From assembly GCF_000025185.1 (NCBI RefSeq), contig NC_013720.1, positions 2,418,001 to 2,482,000 of the forward strand: a stretch of DNA of 64,000 nucleotides, in the 5' to 3' direction. The translations under genes and the position numbers were made by a program. The stretch's first letter is position 1; each line of letters starts with the position of its first letter. The notes under the pieces are model-generated. The model had not been told where the DNA came from and searched no databases. It was given only the letters and a program-made list of their open reading frames with translations. This document shows positions 1 to 7,471 of this stretch, piece after piece. The DNA comes from Pirellula staleyi DSM 6068. GTDB lineage: Bacteria; Planctomycetota; Planctomycetia; Pirellulales; Pirellulaceae.

Positions 1-1
1 T

Positions 2-1132
2 TTTGGTCACCTCGGACGGAAGCAAAAAGATAAGCCGATTGGCTCGCTGGCGAAGGTTGCCGCCCGAATCGGGAAGATTCTGGGGACCGAAGTGGCCCTC
101 ATCACCGATTGGCTCGACGAAGCGACGTTCACCATTAAGCCAGCCGTCGAGGAGCAGATTGCAGCCGCCGCTCCGGGCAGCGTGCTGGTGCTCGAGAATG
201 TGCGTGCCTACGACATCGAAACGGTGCTGTGGAAGGCCAAAGACGACGCTCTCGCACCGATTGCCGAAAACCTGACGACCCTTGCCAATTCGTTCGCCGA
301 GCGGGTGGCCAAGGTGTATGTGAACGAGGCACTGTCGGCTGGCAGCCTCGACGCCAGCAGCACGATTATTCCCCTGGCGATGGAAAAGGTGGCCCTCGGC
401 AACTACATCGCCAGCGAGTTTGAAGGTCCGATGATGGACTGCATGAAGGCCAAGATGGTGATCTTCAGCGGGATTAAGATCGACAAGCTCGACGACCTCG
501 ATGCGATGATCCAGCGCGGCACGATCAGCACCATTATCTCGGCTGGTTCGCTCGCCATGGCCCTCAAGAAGGCCGACGCACAGCTGTCGGGTGGCGATTT
601 CTGCCTCGGCGTGACCGAAGACCCAGCGCACAGCGACAAGCCATACTACATTCCGCCCGATCGCATCGAGCAAGCCAAGCGAATGATCGCGGCGGGCAAA
701 GCGCAGGGAATTGAGTTCGTGTTGCCAGTCGATTTCAAACTGGCCGACGAAAGTGTCGTCACCACGATGAAGCCGGGGGATCAGCAGTTCGATATTGGTC
801 CGGGAACGATCGCCCACTTCCAAGAGCGAATTGGCCAGTTTATTGCCGCCCAAGGTGGCAAGCCGGTGGGTGTGTTCCACAACGGCGTGTTTGGCATGTT
901 CGAAGATCCACGCTTCGAAGCCGGCACGAAGGCCTTTATTGCCGAGCTGAACCGGATGACCAAGGCGGGGCTGAAGGTTTACGTCGGTGGTGGCGAAGGT
1001 GGAACCGCTCTCGAGCGCTACGGCCAGCCAGACTGGGTGACCCACTGCTTCACCGCTGGTGGAACGGTGCTGAATGCCCTGGGGAGTGAACCGGTGCCGT
1101 ATCTCGTGGCCCTACGTGCCGCCGCCAATTAA
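2..1132 (+). CDS. pgk: Phosphoglycerate kinase, 5' end outside window
   Basis: Glycolytic kinase that interconverts 1,3-bisphosphoglycerate plus ADP with 3-phosphoglycerate plus ATP in the cytoplasm. The frame is open from the first bases and begins inside the conserved HLGR block (FGHLGRKQKDKPIGSL), so only about 20-25 N-terminal residues are missing; 376 residues are visible. LVLENVRAY, the NEALSAGSLDASS region (matching the F.NDAFG.aHR.H.S. block) and a GGGE nucleotide loop at the C-terminus support the family. The ending is divergent: the usual GGGD(S/T) reads GGGEGGTAL and the usual TGGGASLE loop reads TAGGTVLNAL. An internal ATG at 92 is not the start, because homologous sequence continues upstream. 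A bidirectional terminator follows at 1206-1243. The family call is firm; the altered C-terminal loop is an observation only. Confidence 0.93.
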   Translation, partial: FGHLGRKQKDKPIGSLAKVAARIGKILGTEVALITDWLDEATFTIKPAVEEQIAAAAPGSVLVLENVRAYDIETVLWKAKDDALAPIAENLTTLANSFAERVAKVYVNEALSAGSLDASSTIIPLAMEKVALGNYIASEFEGPMMDCMKAKMVIFSGIKIDKLDDLDAMIQRGTISTIISAGSLAMALKKADAQLSGGDFCLGVTEDPAHSDKPYYIPPDRIEQAKRMIAAGKAQGIEFVLPVDFKLADESVVTTMKPGDQQFDIGPGTIAHFQERIGQFIAAQGGKPVGVFHNGVFGMFEDPRFEAGTKAFIAELNRMTKAGLKVYVGGGEGGTALERYGQPDWVTHCFTAGGTVLNALGSEPVPYLVALRAAAN

Positions 1133-1205
1133 CCAACGCTTCGAACGCTGGCTCGGCTGATCGCTTTTCGATCGGCCCAGTAGTTCGGCGTGAATCTCGC
1201 TAGGA

Positions 1206-1243
1206 AAAAAAGGCCAGCTCCCCAGTGGGAGTTGGCCTTTTTG
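1206..1243 (+). terminator. Rho-independent terminator after pgk, bidirectional
   Basis: Stem GGCCAGCTCCC/GGGAGTTGGCC with a short AGT-type loop, with an A-run before it and a T-run after it. It can therefore stop both pgk on the plus strand and the convergent Hpt gene on the minus strand. Confidence 0.85.
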
Positions 1244-1264
1244 TTGGGATCTCTGGAAGCTGGG

Positions 1265-1594
1265 TTATTGCGGCACGCCTGAGCGAACGCGGCTGCATAT
1301 ATCGACGAGTGTGGCTACAGCCGACTCGAGCGACGCGTCGTCGCTACCATGCCGGGCTAAGTCTTCGACAATCGCTGCTGGTTTGGTCATCTGATCAAAG
1401 CCGTGGCTGCCCCCAGCCCCTTTGATCTGATGGGCTAAGCGGCCCACTTCGGCCCAGTTTCTCTGCTGGGTTGCTGCGACGATGCCTTCAATACGCCGTG
1501 GAAGCTCTTCCACAAACATCTCCACGATCTCTGCCAAATCGGGATCATCGCCCAGCGATGAATAAAGAAGGGGACCCATAGTCAGGGCGGTCAT
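1265..1594 (-). CDS. Hpt (histidine phosphotransfer) domain protein
   Basis: Free-standing 109-residue histidine phosphotransfer protein of a multistep phosphorelay, expected in the cytoplasm. The four-helix Hpt core is recognisable: FVEELPRRIEGI, then LAHQIKGAGGSHGF with the phospho-accepting His at about residue 55 in the HxxKG context, then a C-terminal helix. There is no receiver or kinase domain, so it would shuttle phosphate between a hybrid kinase and a response regulator encoded elsewhere. The start at 1594 is supported by GAGGAAA six bases upstream on the minus strand. It is convergent with pgk and no partner gene lies next to it. Confidence 0.85.
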   Translation of the reverse strand: MTALTMGPLLYSSLGDDPDLAEIVEMFVEELPRRIEGIVAATQQRNWAEVGRLAHQIKGAGGSHGFDQMTKPAAIVEDLARHGSDDASLESAVATLVDICSRVRSGVPQ

Positions 1595-2108
1595 TTGATA
1601 TTTCCTCAGTGCATGAAAGCGAACAAAGGGAGCGTCGGCTCGTTGGGGCAGAACTCGCAGACGCTGGCTGTGCTTGAAAACTACCTTACGAAACCTCCTG
1701 GGGCCGCTAGTGGGGGTGGCGTTCTCCTTGTCTTGCGCAAAGCCGCAAGCGGAAACCGCTCCCCGAGGGGTGCATGGGTGGGAAAATGCGGGCTATGCAT
1801 CAAATGCAAGTGATGCGTTGTGGTCTTACAACCGGCACTGTCGGCGCAGAAGTGTCAGCTTGTTTAAGCGGCCAGGGGGATTGGGGAAAATGAAAGTAAA
1901 AGTGCTGATTGGTGAAGAAGGGAAAGCTGCGGCGACGATAGCACTCTCCAGATCGGCAGCTTGAGTTGTCGGTTGGTCGCTCTGAGTTACACGCAACGGC
2001 CTATCGCATTTGCAACGCAATGCATCGCGAGGCCGGCGGTCCGGCGACTCGTTGTTTCGATGTTTCCGTTTCCGTCTCCCTCGTATTCCGGTTTTCAGGA
2101 GTTTTCCC
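1595..2108. other. Intergenic region between divergent Hpt and Cys-repeat genes
   Basis: No convincing gene. It must hold the promoters of the divergent Hpt gene and of the downstream cysteine-repeat gene, but no clear -35/-10 pair could be picked out. AGGAG at 2097-2101 is the ribosome-binding site of the downstream gene, seven bases from its ATG. Confidence 0.5.
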
Positions 2109-2630
2109 ATGAAGAGTCGTGCTGTTGTTGCTGCGATCTTGGCTGCTGGTCTCGTGCTGTTCACCAGCGCCTCGGCCTCGGCTTTCGATCTCCTCGGTTG
2201 TGGTTGCGAAGCTGCCCCAGCTTGCTGTGCCCCAGCCCCCACTTGCTGCAAGCCAAGCCGCTGCTGCAAGCCAAAGTGCTGCCGCGTTCCACGTTGCTGC
2301 AAGCCAAAGTGCTGCAAGCCTGCTTGCGAGCCAACCTGTGGCGCTCCTGTGAGCTGCGCCGCTCCTGCTCCTACCTGTGCCGCTCCTGCTCCTAGCTGCG
2401 GTGCCGAACCAAGCTGCGCTGCTGCTCCTAGCTGCGGTTGCGAAGCTCCTAAGTGCTGCAAGCCAAAGTGCTGCCGTCAGCCACGCTGCTGCAAGCCAAA
2501 GTGCTGCAAGCCAGTTTGCTGCAAGCCAGCTTGCGAACCAAAGTGCTGCAAGCAACGCTGCTGCCGTCAGCCACGCTGCTGCAAGCCAGTTTGCTGCAAG
2601 CCAGCTTGCGAACCAACCTGCTGCGGTTAG
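2109..2630 (+). CDS. Secreted cysteine-rich CCKPK-repeat protein
   Basis: 173-residue exported protein of unknown function. A signal peptide is clear ([20 protein letters not shown], then ASASA before FDLL). The mature part is mainly tandem CC-K-P repeats: [11 protein letters not shown] and [13 protein letters not shown] units, split by an Ala/Pro/Cys segment ([16 protein letters not shown]). Lysine and arginine keep it basic. The start is fixed at 2109 by AGGAG seven bases upstream and by the signal peptide; an upstream in-frame ATG at 2010 gives an implausible leader. Possible roles are a disulfide-cross-linked envelope protein or a metal-binding protein; the sequence does not decide. The DNA repeats (tgctgcaagccaaag-type units) could allow length variation. 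It stands alone, with a terminator right after it. Confidence 0.8.
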   Translation: MKSRAVVAAILAAGLVLFTSASASAFDLLGCGCEAAPACCAPAPTCCKPSRCCKPKCCRVPRCCKPKCCKPACEPTCGAPVSCAAPAPTCAAPAPSCGAEPSCAAAPSCGCEAPKCCKPKCCRQPRCCKPKCCKPVCCKPACEPKCCKQRCCRQPRCCKPVCCKPACEPTCCG

Positions 2631-2703
2631 TCTGATTCATCAAGTGTGCAACGCCTGACGCACCACACCACTGCGACACAGGTAACGCACACTACTCAGA
2701 AAT

Positions 2704-2739
2704 AAGAAGCCCCCTGCATCATCAGCTGGGGGCTTCTTT
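2704..2739 (+). terminator. Rho-independent terminator after the Cys-repeat gene
   Basis: Stem AAGAAGCCCCC/GGGGGCTTCTT followed by T residues. It lies between convergent genes and probably also serves the minus-strand lipoprotein gene ending at 2816. Confidence 0.8.
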
Positions 2740-2815
2740 ACGTTCTTGACCATGCGATTGGCGCATCGACCACTGAATCGGTCAGTCGTCTCCAAGGTTC
2801 CAGCACCTCAGGCCT

Positions 2816-3232
2816 CTAACGACCAGGTGCCGGACTTCCAATCACCAGCGGAATCGAGCCATCGCTCGTGGGATACTGCACCACCAGTGGGGTCGCTTGC
2901 GGCGACGTATAGATCGGTGGCAAGAAGAGTGGCACACCAATCGATTCGAGCGTGAAGCGATACTCGCCCGGTTCGAGCACGAGTGGCCCTTCTGCCCCCA
3001 ACTTCACCAGCTCGAAACTTCCATCGGCCCGGGTATCCCCAAAGCCGATCTTTGTCCAGCTGCCGTTCGTATTTTGGTGCACCGAGATCTGAATCTCGCT
3101 CACCGGACTTCCTTGAATCACCAGCGAGCCGGCTGTTCCACCTTCCACCGGTTGGGGACGACACCCGCCCATCGCCGCCAGTAGGATCGCACCGCCGATC
3201 AGGCCTAGTAACTTACGCTGCGCGCTAGTCAT
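2816..3232 (-). CDS. Small putative lipoprotein
   Basis: 138-residue exported protein. The N-terminus is a lipoprotein-type signal (LLGLIGGAILLAAMGGC) with the acylated Cys at about residue 24. The rest looks like a beta-sandwich of the carboxypeptidase-regulatory or transthyretin-like kind: a GSLVIQGSPVSEIQISV strand pattern, a TRADGSFELVKL turn and LEPGEYRFTLE. The start codon overlaps the stop of the upstream PepSY gene by four bases, which indicates translational coupling and a shared job in that locus. A specific function cannot be assigned. Confidence 0.75.
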   Translation of the reverse strand: MTSAQRKLLGLIGGAILLAAMGGCRPQPVEGGTAGSLVIQGSPVSEIQISVHQNTNGSWTKIGFGDTRADGSFELVKLGAEGPLVLEPGEYRFTLESIGVPLFLPPIYTSPQATPLVVQYPTSDGSIPLVIGSPAPGR

Positions 3233-4659
3233 CGTTTTCCCTCCGTGGCGAGCACTCCTGCGGAAAGTTCTTCCGCGGTGCTAACCACCGGCACACTGCC
3301 GGGCTCGTCGAGCGACAGCCATTTGCGAGCGGCTGGGATGCGGCGAAGCACGCTCCACTCCAGCAGCAGCACGACGACGAGCGAGAGGCCAAAGAGTGGC
3401 AAGTAGATTCCGAGCGCGAGAATCACGAGCGCCAAAACGGTCGACCAGCGACTCGCGGTGAGCGCTTTCGGGGCCCCGAGCGATCCGGCTTCGCGACGTC
3501 GCCACCACATCACCACACCGCTCGCCCCCAGCAGCACTAAACCGGCCGCTGTGAGCAGTCCCAGCAGTTGATTGAGCCGTCCAAATAGGGCCCCTTCATG
3601 CAGCGCGATCCCGTAGCCCACCACCTGATCGACCCAGTGGCGATCGGAAAAATCTTCGCGGCTGACGATCGCGCCGGTCGAGCTATCGACCACGATGGTG
3701 GTTCGCAGCGGACGATTGGCGGCCATCGATTTCACCGTCCAGTTGGTTCCTCCTCGCTGCGGCGGGCTGATCAGCACCGGATGGGCCAGGTTCAAACCAC
3801 GCGCCACTTCCGCCACGCGATTCACCCCGGCAAGATCGACCGGCTTGTCTTCGCCGCGATTGCCCCGAGCACCTGTGTGCCCCTCGTGATCGCCACTGCT
3901 GCGCCGCGCTGCACGTTTTTCACTGCCGTTGCTCCAGTCTTGCTGCGTCACGGCGGTGCCGGTCAGCTGCCGCATTGTGCGGAAGTAGTCTCCCCAGAAT
4001 TTCGACCACGGAAGACCACTCACCAGCAGCAAGATGGCAAAGGCCGAGATCCACATTCCGAACACGCCATGCAGATCGCGCCAGAAAATGTTCTTCGCCC
4101 CCAGCAGTCGCGGATAGAGGACCCCGCCGAGTCCTTTTGCGTTCCGCGGCCACCATAGGAACAACCCCGAGAGAAGCATCACCAAGGTCCACGATGCCGC
4201 GAGTTCGACGAGATACGACCCGCGATCTCCGAGCATCAATTCTCCGTGAATGCGAAAGATCAATCGCATGAATCGATCTTGCTCATGCACTTGATGAATC
4301 ACCGCCAGCGACGTGGGATGCACATAGCAGCGATCGGTAACGCCGTGCTGCTTCACTAGCACGCGCGCGGCCGAGGTGATGGTGCGAGGCAATTCGTAAC
4401 TTGCAAACGTTGCCTCGGGGTTGGCTTTCAGGGCCGCTTCAATTTGCGCATCGACCTCGCGCGGCGCAGCGATATCGGTCAAATGGTTTTGTGAATACTC
4501 GATCGCATCTTCGATCTCTTGCTTGAACAGATAGATCGCTCCACTGATCGAAAGCACGATGACAAAAGGGATGCAAAACAGTCCGGCATAAAAATGCCAG
4601 CGCCACACCGCTCGGTAGTCGGGCCACGAGCGGCGTGGCGTCGGTTGTAGATTCGTCAT
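3229..4659 (-). CDS. PepSY-associated TM helix protein (PiuB-like)
   Basis: 476-residue inner-membrane protein of the PepSY-TM family, whose members are often found in iron-uptake loci and include ferric-siderophore reductases. Visible parts are an N-terminal helix preceded by WRWHFYAGLFCIPF, a PepSY-like periplasmic segment (residues about 70-130), helices around LVELAASWTLVMLLSGLFLWW and DLHGVFGMWISAFAILLLVSG, a second periplasmic PepSY-like stretch, and C-terminal helices ending near LEWSVLRRIP. The conserved His residues in RWHFYAG, RIHGEL and DLHGVFG could bind heme or metal. It lies between a DUF1559 gene (24 bases upstream) and the overlapping lipoprotein gene, all on the minus strand, so an operon is likely. 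Confidence 0.85.
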   Translation of the reverse strand: MTNLQPTPRRSWPDYRAVWRWHFYAGLFCIPFVIVLSISGAIYLFKQEIEDAIEYSQNHLTDIAAPREVDAQIEAALKANPEATFASYELPRTITSAARVLVKQHGVTDRCYVHPTSLAVIHQVHEQDRFMRLIFRIHGELMLGDRGSYLVELAASWTLVMLLSGLFLWWPRNAKGLGGVLYPRLLGAKNIFWRDLHGVFGMWISAFAILLLVSGLPWSKFWGDYFRTMRQLTGTAVTQQDWSNGSEKRAARRSSGDHEGHTGARGNRGEDKPVDLAGVNRVAEVARGLNLAHPVLISPPQRGGTNWTVKSMAANRPLRTTIVVDSSTGAIVSREDFSDRHWVDQVVGYGIALHEGALFGRLNQLLGLLTAAGLVLLGASGVVMWWRRREAGSLGAPKALTASRWSTVLALVILALGIYLPLFGLSLVVVLLLEWSVLRRIPAARKWLSLDEPGSVPVVSTAEELSAGVLATEGKR

Positions 4660-4682
4660 GAGCCGTCAGCTTCGTGGAGAGT

Positions 4683-5777
4683 TTAGTTTTGCGAGACTGC
4701 TTCGCCACCATTGCCGCTGTGCATAGCGCGATGAACGAGCAGGTCGATCGAATTGGGGAGGAGTCGCACGCCACCATCGGCGGTCATGGCCATCGCCCCA
4801 CCCGGATGAAAACTGCGCGGCGCAAAGAACCCGGTGAAGTGCGTCACGACGTCGGGAATGCGGCTGTTGGGGGTGCTATAGCCGTTGGTCAGCGTGCTCA
4901 TCGCGCCGCTGTGGGCCCACGACGTGCCACGGCCGCGCAGTGCCGCGCTGGCAGCTCCGCGCCAGCTCGTTTTCTGCGGCCAAATCGTCGCCAGGTCGGG
5001 ATTCTCGATCGATCCGCTGGGGCCATTACTCCAGCCGCCACCACTTCCCGACATCCCGGGAAAGGCTTGCAGCGTTGCAGTGACTCCCGACGAGCCGTTG
5101 AGCGTTGCTTGATACGGGGCCTTCGGAAGCTGACCTGCAGGGAGCGTGAAATCGGGACCCACGCTCCGCACCGTTTCGCTCATGAACACCGTGTTCGATG
5201 TTCCATCGGTCAGATCGGCAAAGCGGGCCCCCGAGTTCTCGTACACCACACCATCGGTGCGCCAGCGGAGGTCGTAGTTCGTACCGGTGCCACTGCCGAA
5301 ACTGACCATGTAGTTGATGCCCGAATAACGCGCGCCCCCCGCCCCTTCGTTAATGACCGGAGCAGGATCGCTTGGGCACAGCGCCACGGTGATCGGCTGG
5401 GCAAACGATGCCGCAAACGCGGGATTTGGAACGAGCGCATTGAACGGACCGGTGAACGCCGGCTGAGCAAAGTCGAGCGTGTTTTGGAGGTTCAGCTGTT
5501 CGATGAACGGCAGCAGTCGCGCTTGCGGCGAAAACCCCTGCGTGTTCGGCAAATAGTTCTGGGCATTCGTCATCGGAAATGCGCCGAACGTATCGTGGTA
5601 GTTATGCGCGGCGAGTCCCCACTGCCTGAGTTGATTCGAGCACTGGGTGCGACGCGCAGCTTCGCGTGCGGCTTGCACTGCCGGAAGTAGCAGCGCCACA
5701 AGCACGCCAATAATGGCAATCACAACGAGTAGTTCCACCAAAGTGAAACCTCGTCGACGGGAATAGGTACGGGACAT
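4683..5777 (-). CDS. DUF1559 protein with type IV pilin-like N-terminus
   Basis: 364-residue planctomycete protein of the DUF1559 (SBP_bac_10) family. The N-terminus carries a prepilin/pseudopilin signal: [20 protein letters not shown] with cleavage expected after Gly and a single hydrophobic helix. The family hallmark [23 protein letters not shown] follows. The C-terminus has the usual [19 protein letters not shown] motif. These proteins are numerous in planctomycetes and their function is not settled; type II secretion or pilus-like assembly is assumed. It is the first of three closely spaced minus-strand genes (PepSY-TM and lipoprotein follow), which points to a role linked to metal or heme handling at the envelope. 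No clear Shine-Dalgarno sequence was seen. Confidence 0.9.
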   Translation of the reverse strand: MSRTYSRRRGFTLVELLVVIAIIGVLVALLLPAVQAAREAARRTQCSNQLRQWGLAAHNYHDTFGAFPMTNAQNYLPNTQGFSPQARLLPFIEQLNLQNTLDFAQPAFTGPFNALVPNPAFAASFAQPITVALCPSDPAPVINEGAGGARYSGINYMVSFGSGTGTNYDLRWRTDGVVYENSGARFADLTDGTSNTVFMSETVRSVGPDFTLPAGQLPKAPYQATLNGSSGVTATLQAFPGMSGSGGGWSNGPSGSIENPDLATIWPQKTSWRGAASAALRGRGTSWAHSGAMSTLTNGYSTPNSRIPDVVTHFTGFFAPRSFHPGGAMAMTADGGVRLLPNSIDLLVHRAMHSGNGGEAVSQN

Positions 5778-6070
5778 GATGATGGGAGTCTATGGAGTTG
5801 CTGGGAGGTGGTAGGTTGCTGAAGTCGGTGCGCGAAGATGCCGCGCATGCATCGGCTGCTGATGCGACGGAGTTTCCTCGCGACGCTGCCGAGTCAGTTG
5901 TTCGATTCCAGGTGCCCCCGCGCAACAGCGATCGTCACTTTGTGAGGAGCGAGCCACTTCTGGTGACGCGGAGGCGTGTGGAAGGTGCGATCGAGAAACC
6001 ACCCGCGCACAGGAATCGGTAGAGCCAGCCACTGGCTAGCCAAGCGAGACGCGCGCAAGGGGAGATCGCG

Positions 6071-6682
6071 TTAGAGAGCCACGCTTCTTGGTGGCGGAAC
6101 AGCTGGCGCGTAAGCCAAAGATGTTAGCGACTGGCGCGCGAGAAAGATCGGCTCACTCGTAGTGGTCGGGGCCACACTGAGCGGCAGTGGGGATACGTTG
6201 ATAGCGTGACCAATCGAGAGCCATGTCGAGGTTTTGCCGCGGCACTTGTCGTACGCAGCGATCGATGCCCACGAGAGTCGCAGCGTCGGCTCGTCGCTGG
6301 TGAGCTCGTCGGAGGCCGCATCGCAGCAACTCTTAGCAGTTGCACAGGGCTGAGGAGCCGCAGGTTTGTCGCAGCAAGACTTGCTGGCACTACAACAGCT
6401 TCGCGAGACGCCAGCTTCTTTCGCAGCGGCGGCCACTACATAGCTCGGCGGCTGCACGCCATGCTGCTTGGCCCAAGCCAGTTTTTGCTGGTTGGTGTGA
6501 CAGCAGCAGCTTCGCCAACAGGCATCGGCCGACATGCATCCGCACGCGCGATGCATACAGGGGAAGGGACGCGAGGTGTCCTTGGAAGTGATGTGGGCGA
6601 CAGGAACCCCGAAGCACGAGATCCCAAAAGCGCAGAGCAGAATCCCACTCAAAACGGACTGTATCCGTTTCGATCGCAGCAT
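6071..6682 (-). CDS. Cysteine-rich CWRSCCC protein of unknown function
   Basis: 203-residue protein of unknown function. A hydrophobic N-terminal segment (SVLSGILLCAFGISCFGVPVA) would act as signal or anchor. It is followed by a dense cysteine block, CMHRACGCMSADACWRSCCC, then H..Q.KLAWAKQHGVQPPSY and two further clusters (SCCSASKSCCD and CATAKSCCDAASD). The arrangement suggests metal binding (copper, zinc or iron) outside the cytoplasm, but that is inference. The start at 6682 is preferred over 6715 because GAGAA lies six bases upstream and the signal then sits at the N-terminus. It lies on the same strand about 290 bases before the DUF1559-PepSY-lipoprotein genes and may belong to the same regulon. 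Confidence 0.7.
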   Translation of the reverse strand: MLRSKRIQSVLSGILLCAFGISCFGVPVAHITSKDTSRPFPCMHRACGCMSADACWRSCCCHTNQQKLAWAKQHGVQPPSYVVAAAAKEAGVSRSCCSASKSCCDKPAAPQPCATAKSCCDAASDELTSDEPTLRLSWASIAAYDKCRGKTSTWLSIGHAINVSPLPLSVAPTTTSEPIFLARQSLTSLAYAPAVPPPRSVAL

Positions 6683-6886
6683 CGGGATTCTCACGCTAAA
6701 AAACACGGGGGCCAAACCTCCAACGGATAGTTCGGCTCACTCCTCACATCCGTAGCTTAGTCTGGCTCTCGCCGCACGACAACTGGCACCACCCCGATAT
6801 TCCGACTCGCGGCTGGCCACTTCTTTCACGCATCCCCAGAACGAAAACTTCGCCGTCAGCTTCCTCAGCCTTACCCCTCGCGCATG

Positions 6887-6917
6887 AAAAAAGCCCTCGA
6901 TTGCTCGAGAGCCTTTT
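6887..6917 (-). terminator. Rho-independent terminator of tRNA-Leu
   Basis: Read on the minus strand: AGGCTCTCGA, loop GCAA-type, TCGAGGGCTTTTTT. The stem is ten base pairs including G-U pairs, with a run of T. It lies about 35 bases after the tRNA 3' end. Confidence 0.8.
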
Positions 6918-6950
6918 TAGCATTCGCTTTACGTCCAATCTGCTCGTTAG

Positions 6951-7033
6951 TACCAGAGGTGGGAGTCGAACCCACACGCCCTTGCGGACACAGGATTTTG
7001 AATCCAGCGCGTCTGCCATTCCGCCACTCTGGC
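6951..7033 (-). tRNA. tRNA-Leu (anticodon CAA)
   Basis: 83-nt class II tRNA read on the minus strand. The acceptor arm GCCAGAG pairs with CTCTGGT (one G-U). The D arm has the GGCGGAATGGCAGAC leucine pattern, the anticodon loop TTCAAAA gives CAA, a long variable arm TGTCCGCAAGGGCG follows, and the T arm is GTGGGTTCGACTCCCAC. The discriminator is A and CCA is not encoded. A terminator follows. Confidence 0.97.
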
Positions 7034-7119
7034 GTGAAACTTGTCCCCTTCGCGAATGCTTTCGCAGGGGAGTTTGCTCACTGCTTTTCAGCCGGGGGTT
7101 AAGCCCCAGCCAAACCACG

Positions 7120-7148
7120 AGTATCGCTGGGGAAGAACTTTTTTTCAA
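7120..7148 (-). promoter_or_regulatory. Candidate sigma-70 promoter for tRNA-Leu
   Basis: On the minus strand TTGAAA and GATACT are separated by 17 bases, about 90 bases before the tRNA 5' end. This is a motif match only. Confidence 0.4.
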
Positions 7149-7323
7149 GCGGCCCCAGCGGGTCGGAGAGGAGCTTCCTGCGAGGAAACGGCGCGCCGCT
7201 CCCCTCATAACCGGAATCGTCCCGGAGCGTTGTTGGGCTCGAGAGCTACTGACCTTCACAGGCCTCGGCTGGTTCACGCGCGCCATCGCCCAGGGCTCTG
7301 CAGCGGGAATAACTGCGGAATGA

Positions 7324-7352
7324 TTGCGAGGGGGGCGGGGGTGCTCTATTCT
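7324..7352 (+). promoter_or_regulatory. Candidate promoter for the 7472 gene
   Basis: TTGCGA and TATTCT with a 17-base, almost all-G spacer, about 120 bases before the ATG. Weak match to consensus; the G-rich spacer is odd. Confidence 0.3.
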
Positions 7353-7471
7353 AACGGGGGGTATGACAGCCGCTGTCCCTTCGAAGCAGGGCAGGGGTGG
7401 CATTATGGTGAGTTACTCGCCCGTAATCAGCAGCAATTGCTGGGATCATCGGGCGGCAGGGAGTGGATCAG

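Larger units (their letters stand above)
7034..7471. other. Intergenic region with divergent promoters and G-runs
   Basis: No gene. It separates tRNA-Leu (minus) from the large plus-strand gene at 7472. It contains candidate promoters at 7120-7148 (minus) and 7324-7352 (plus). G-runs at about 7330-7340 and 7355-7361 are unusually dense for this window. AGGGAG at 7458-7463 is the ribosome-binding site of the downstream gene. Confidence 0.5.

Noticed and set aside
2230-2625. CRISPR-like short repeats
   Set aside because: The repeats are inside a coding sequence with no spacers; they encode CCKPK units.
2001-2658. Several overlapping open frames in the Cys-repeat gene
   Set aside because: Caused by the repeated DNA; only the frame from 2109 has a ribosome-binding site and signal peptide.
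6744-7403. 219-codon minus-strand open frame
   Set aside because: It runs through the tRNA-Leu gene and its terminator.
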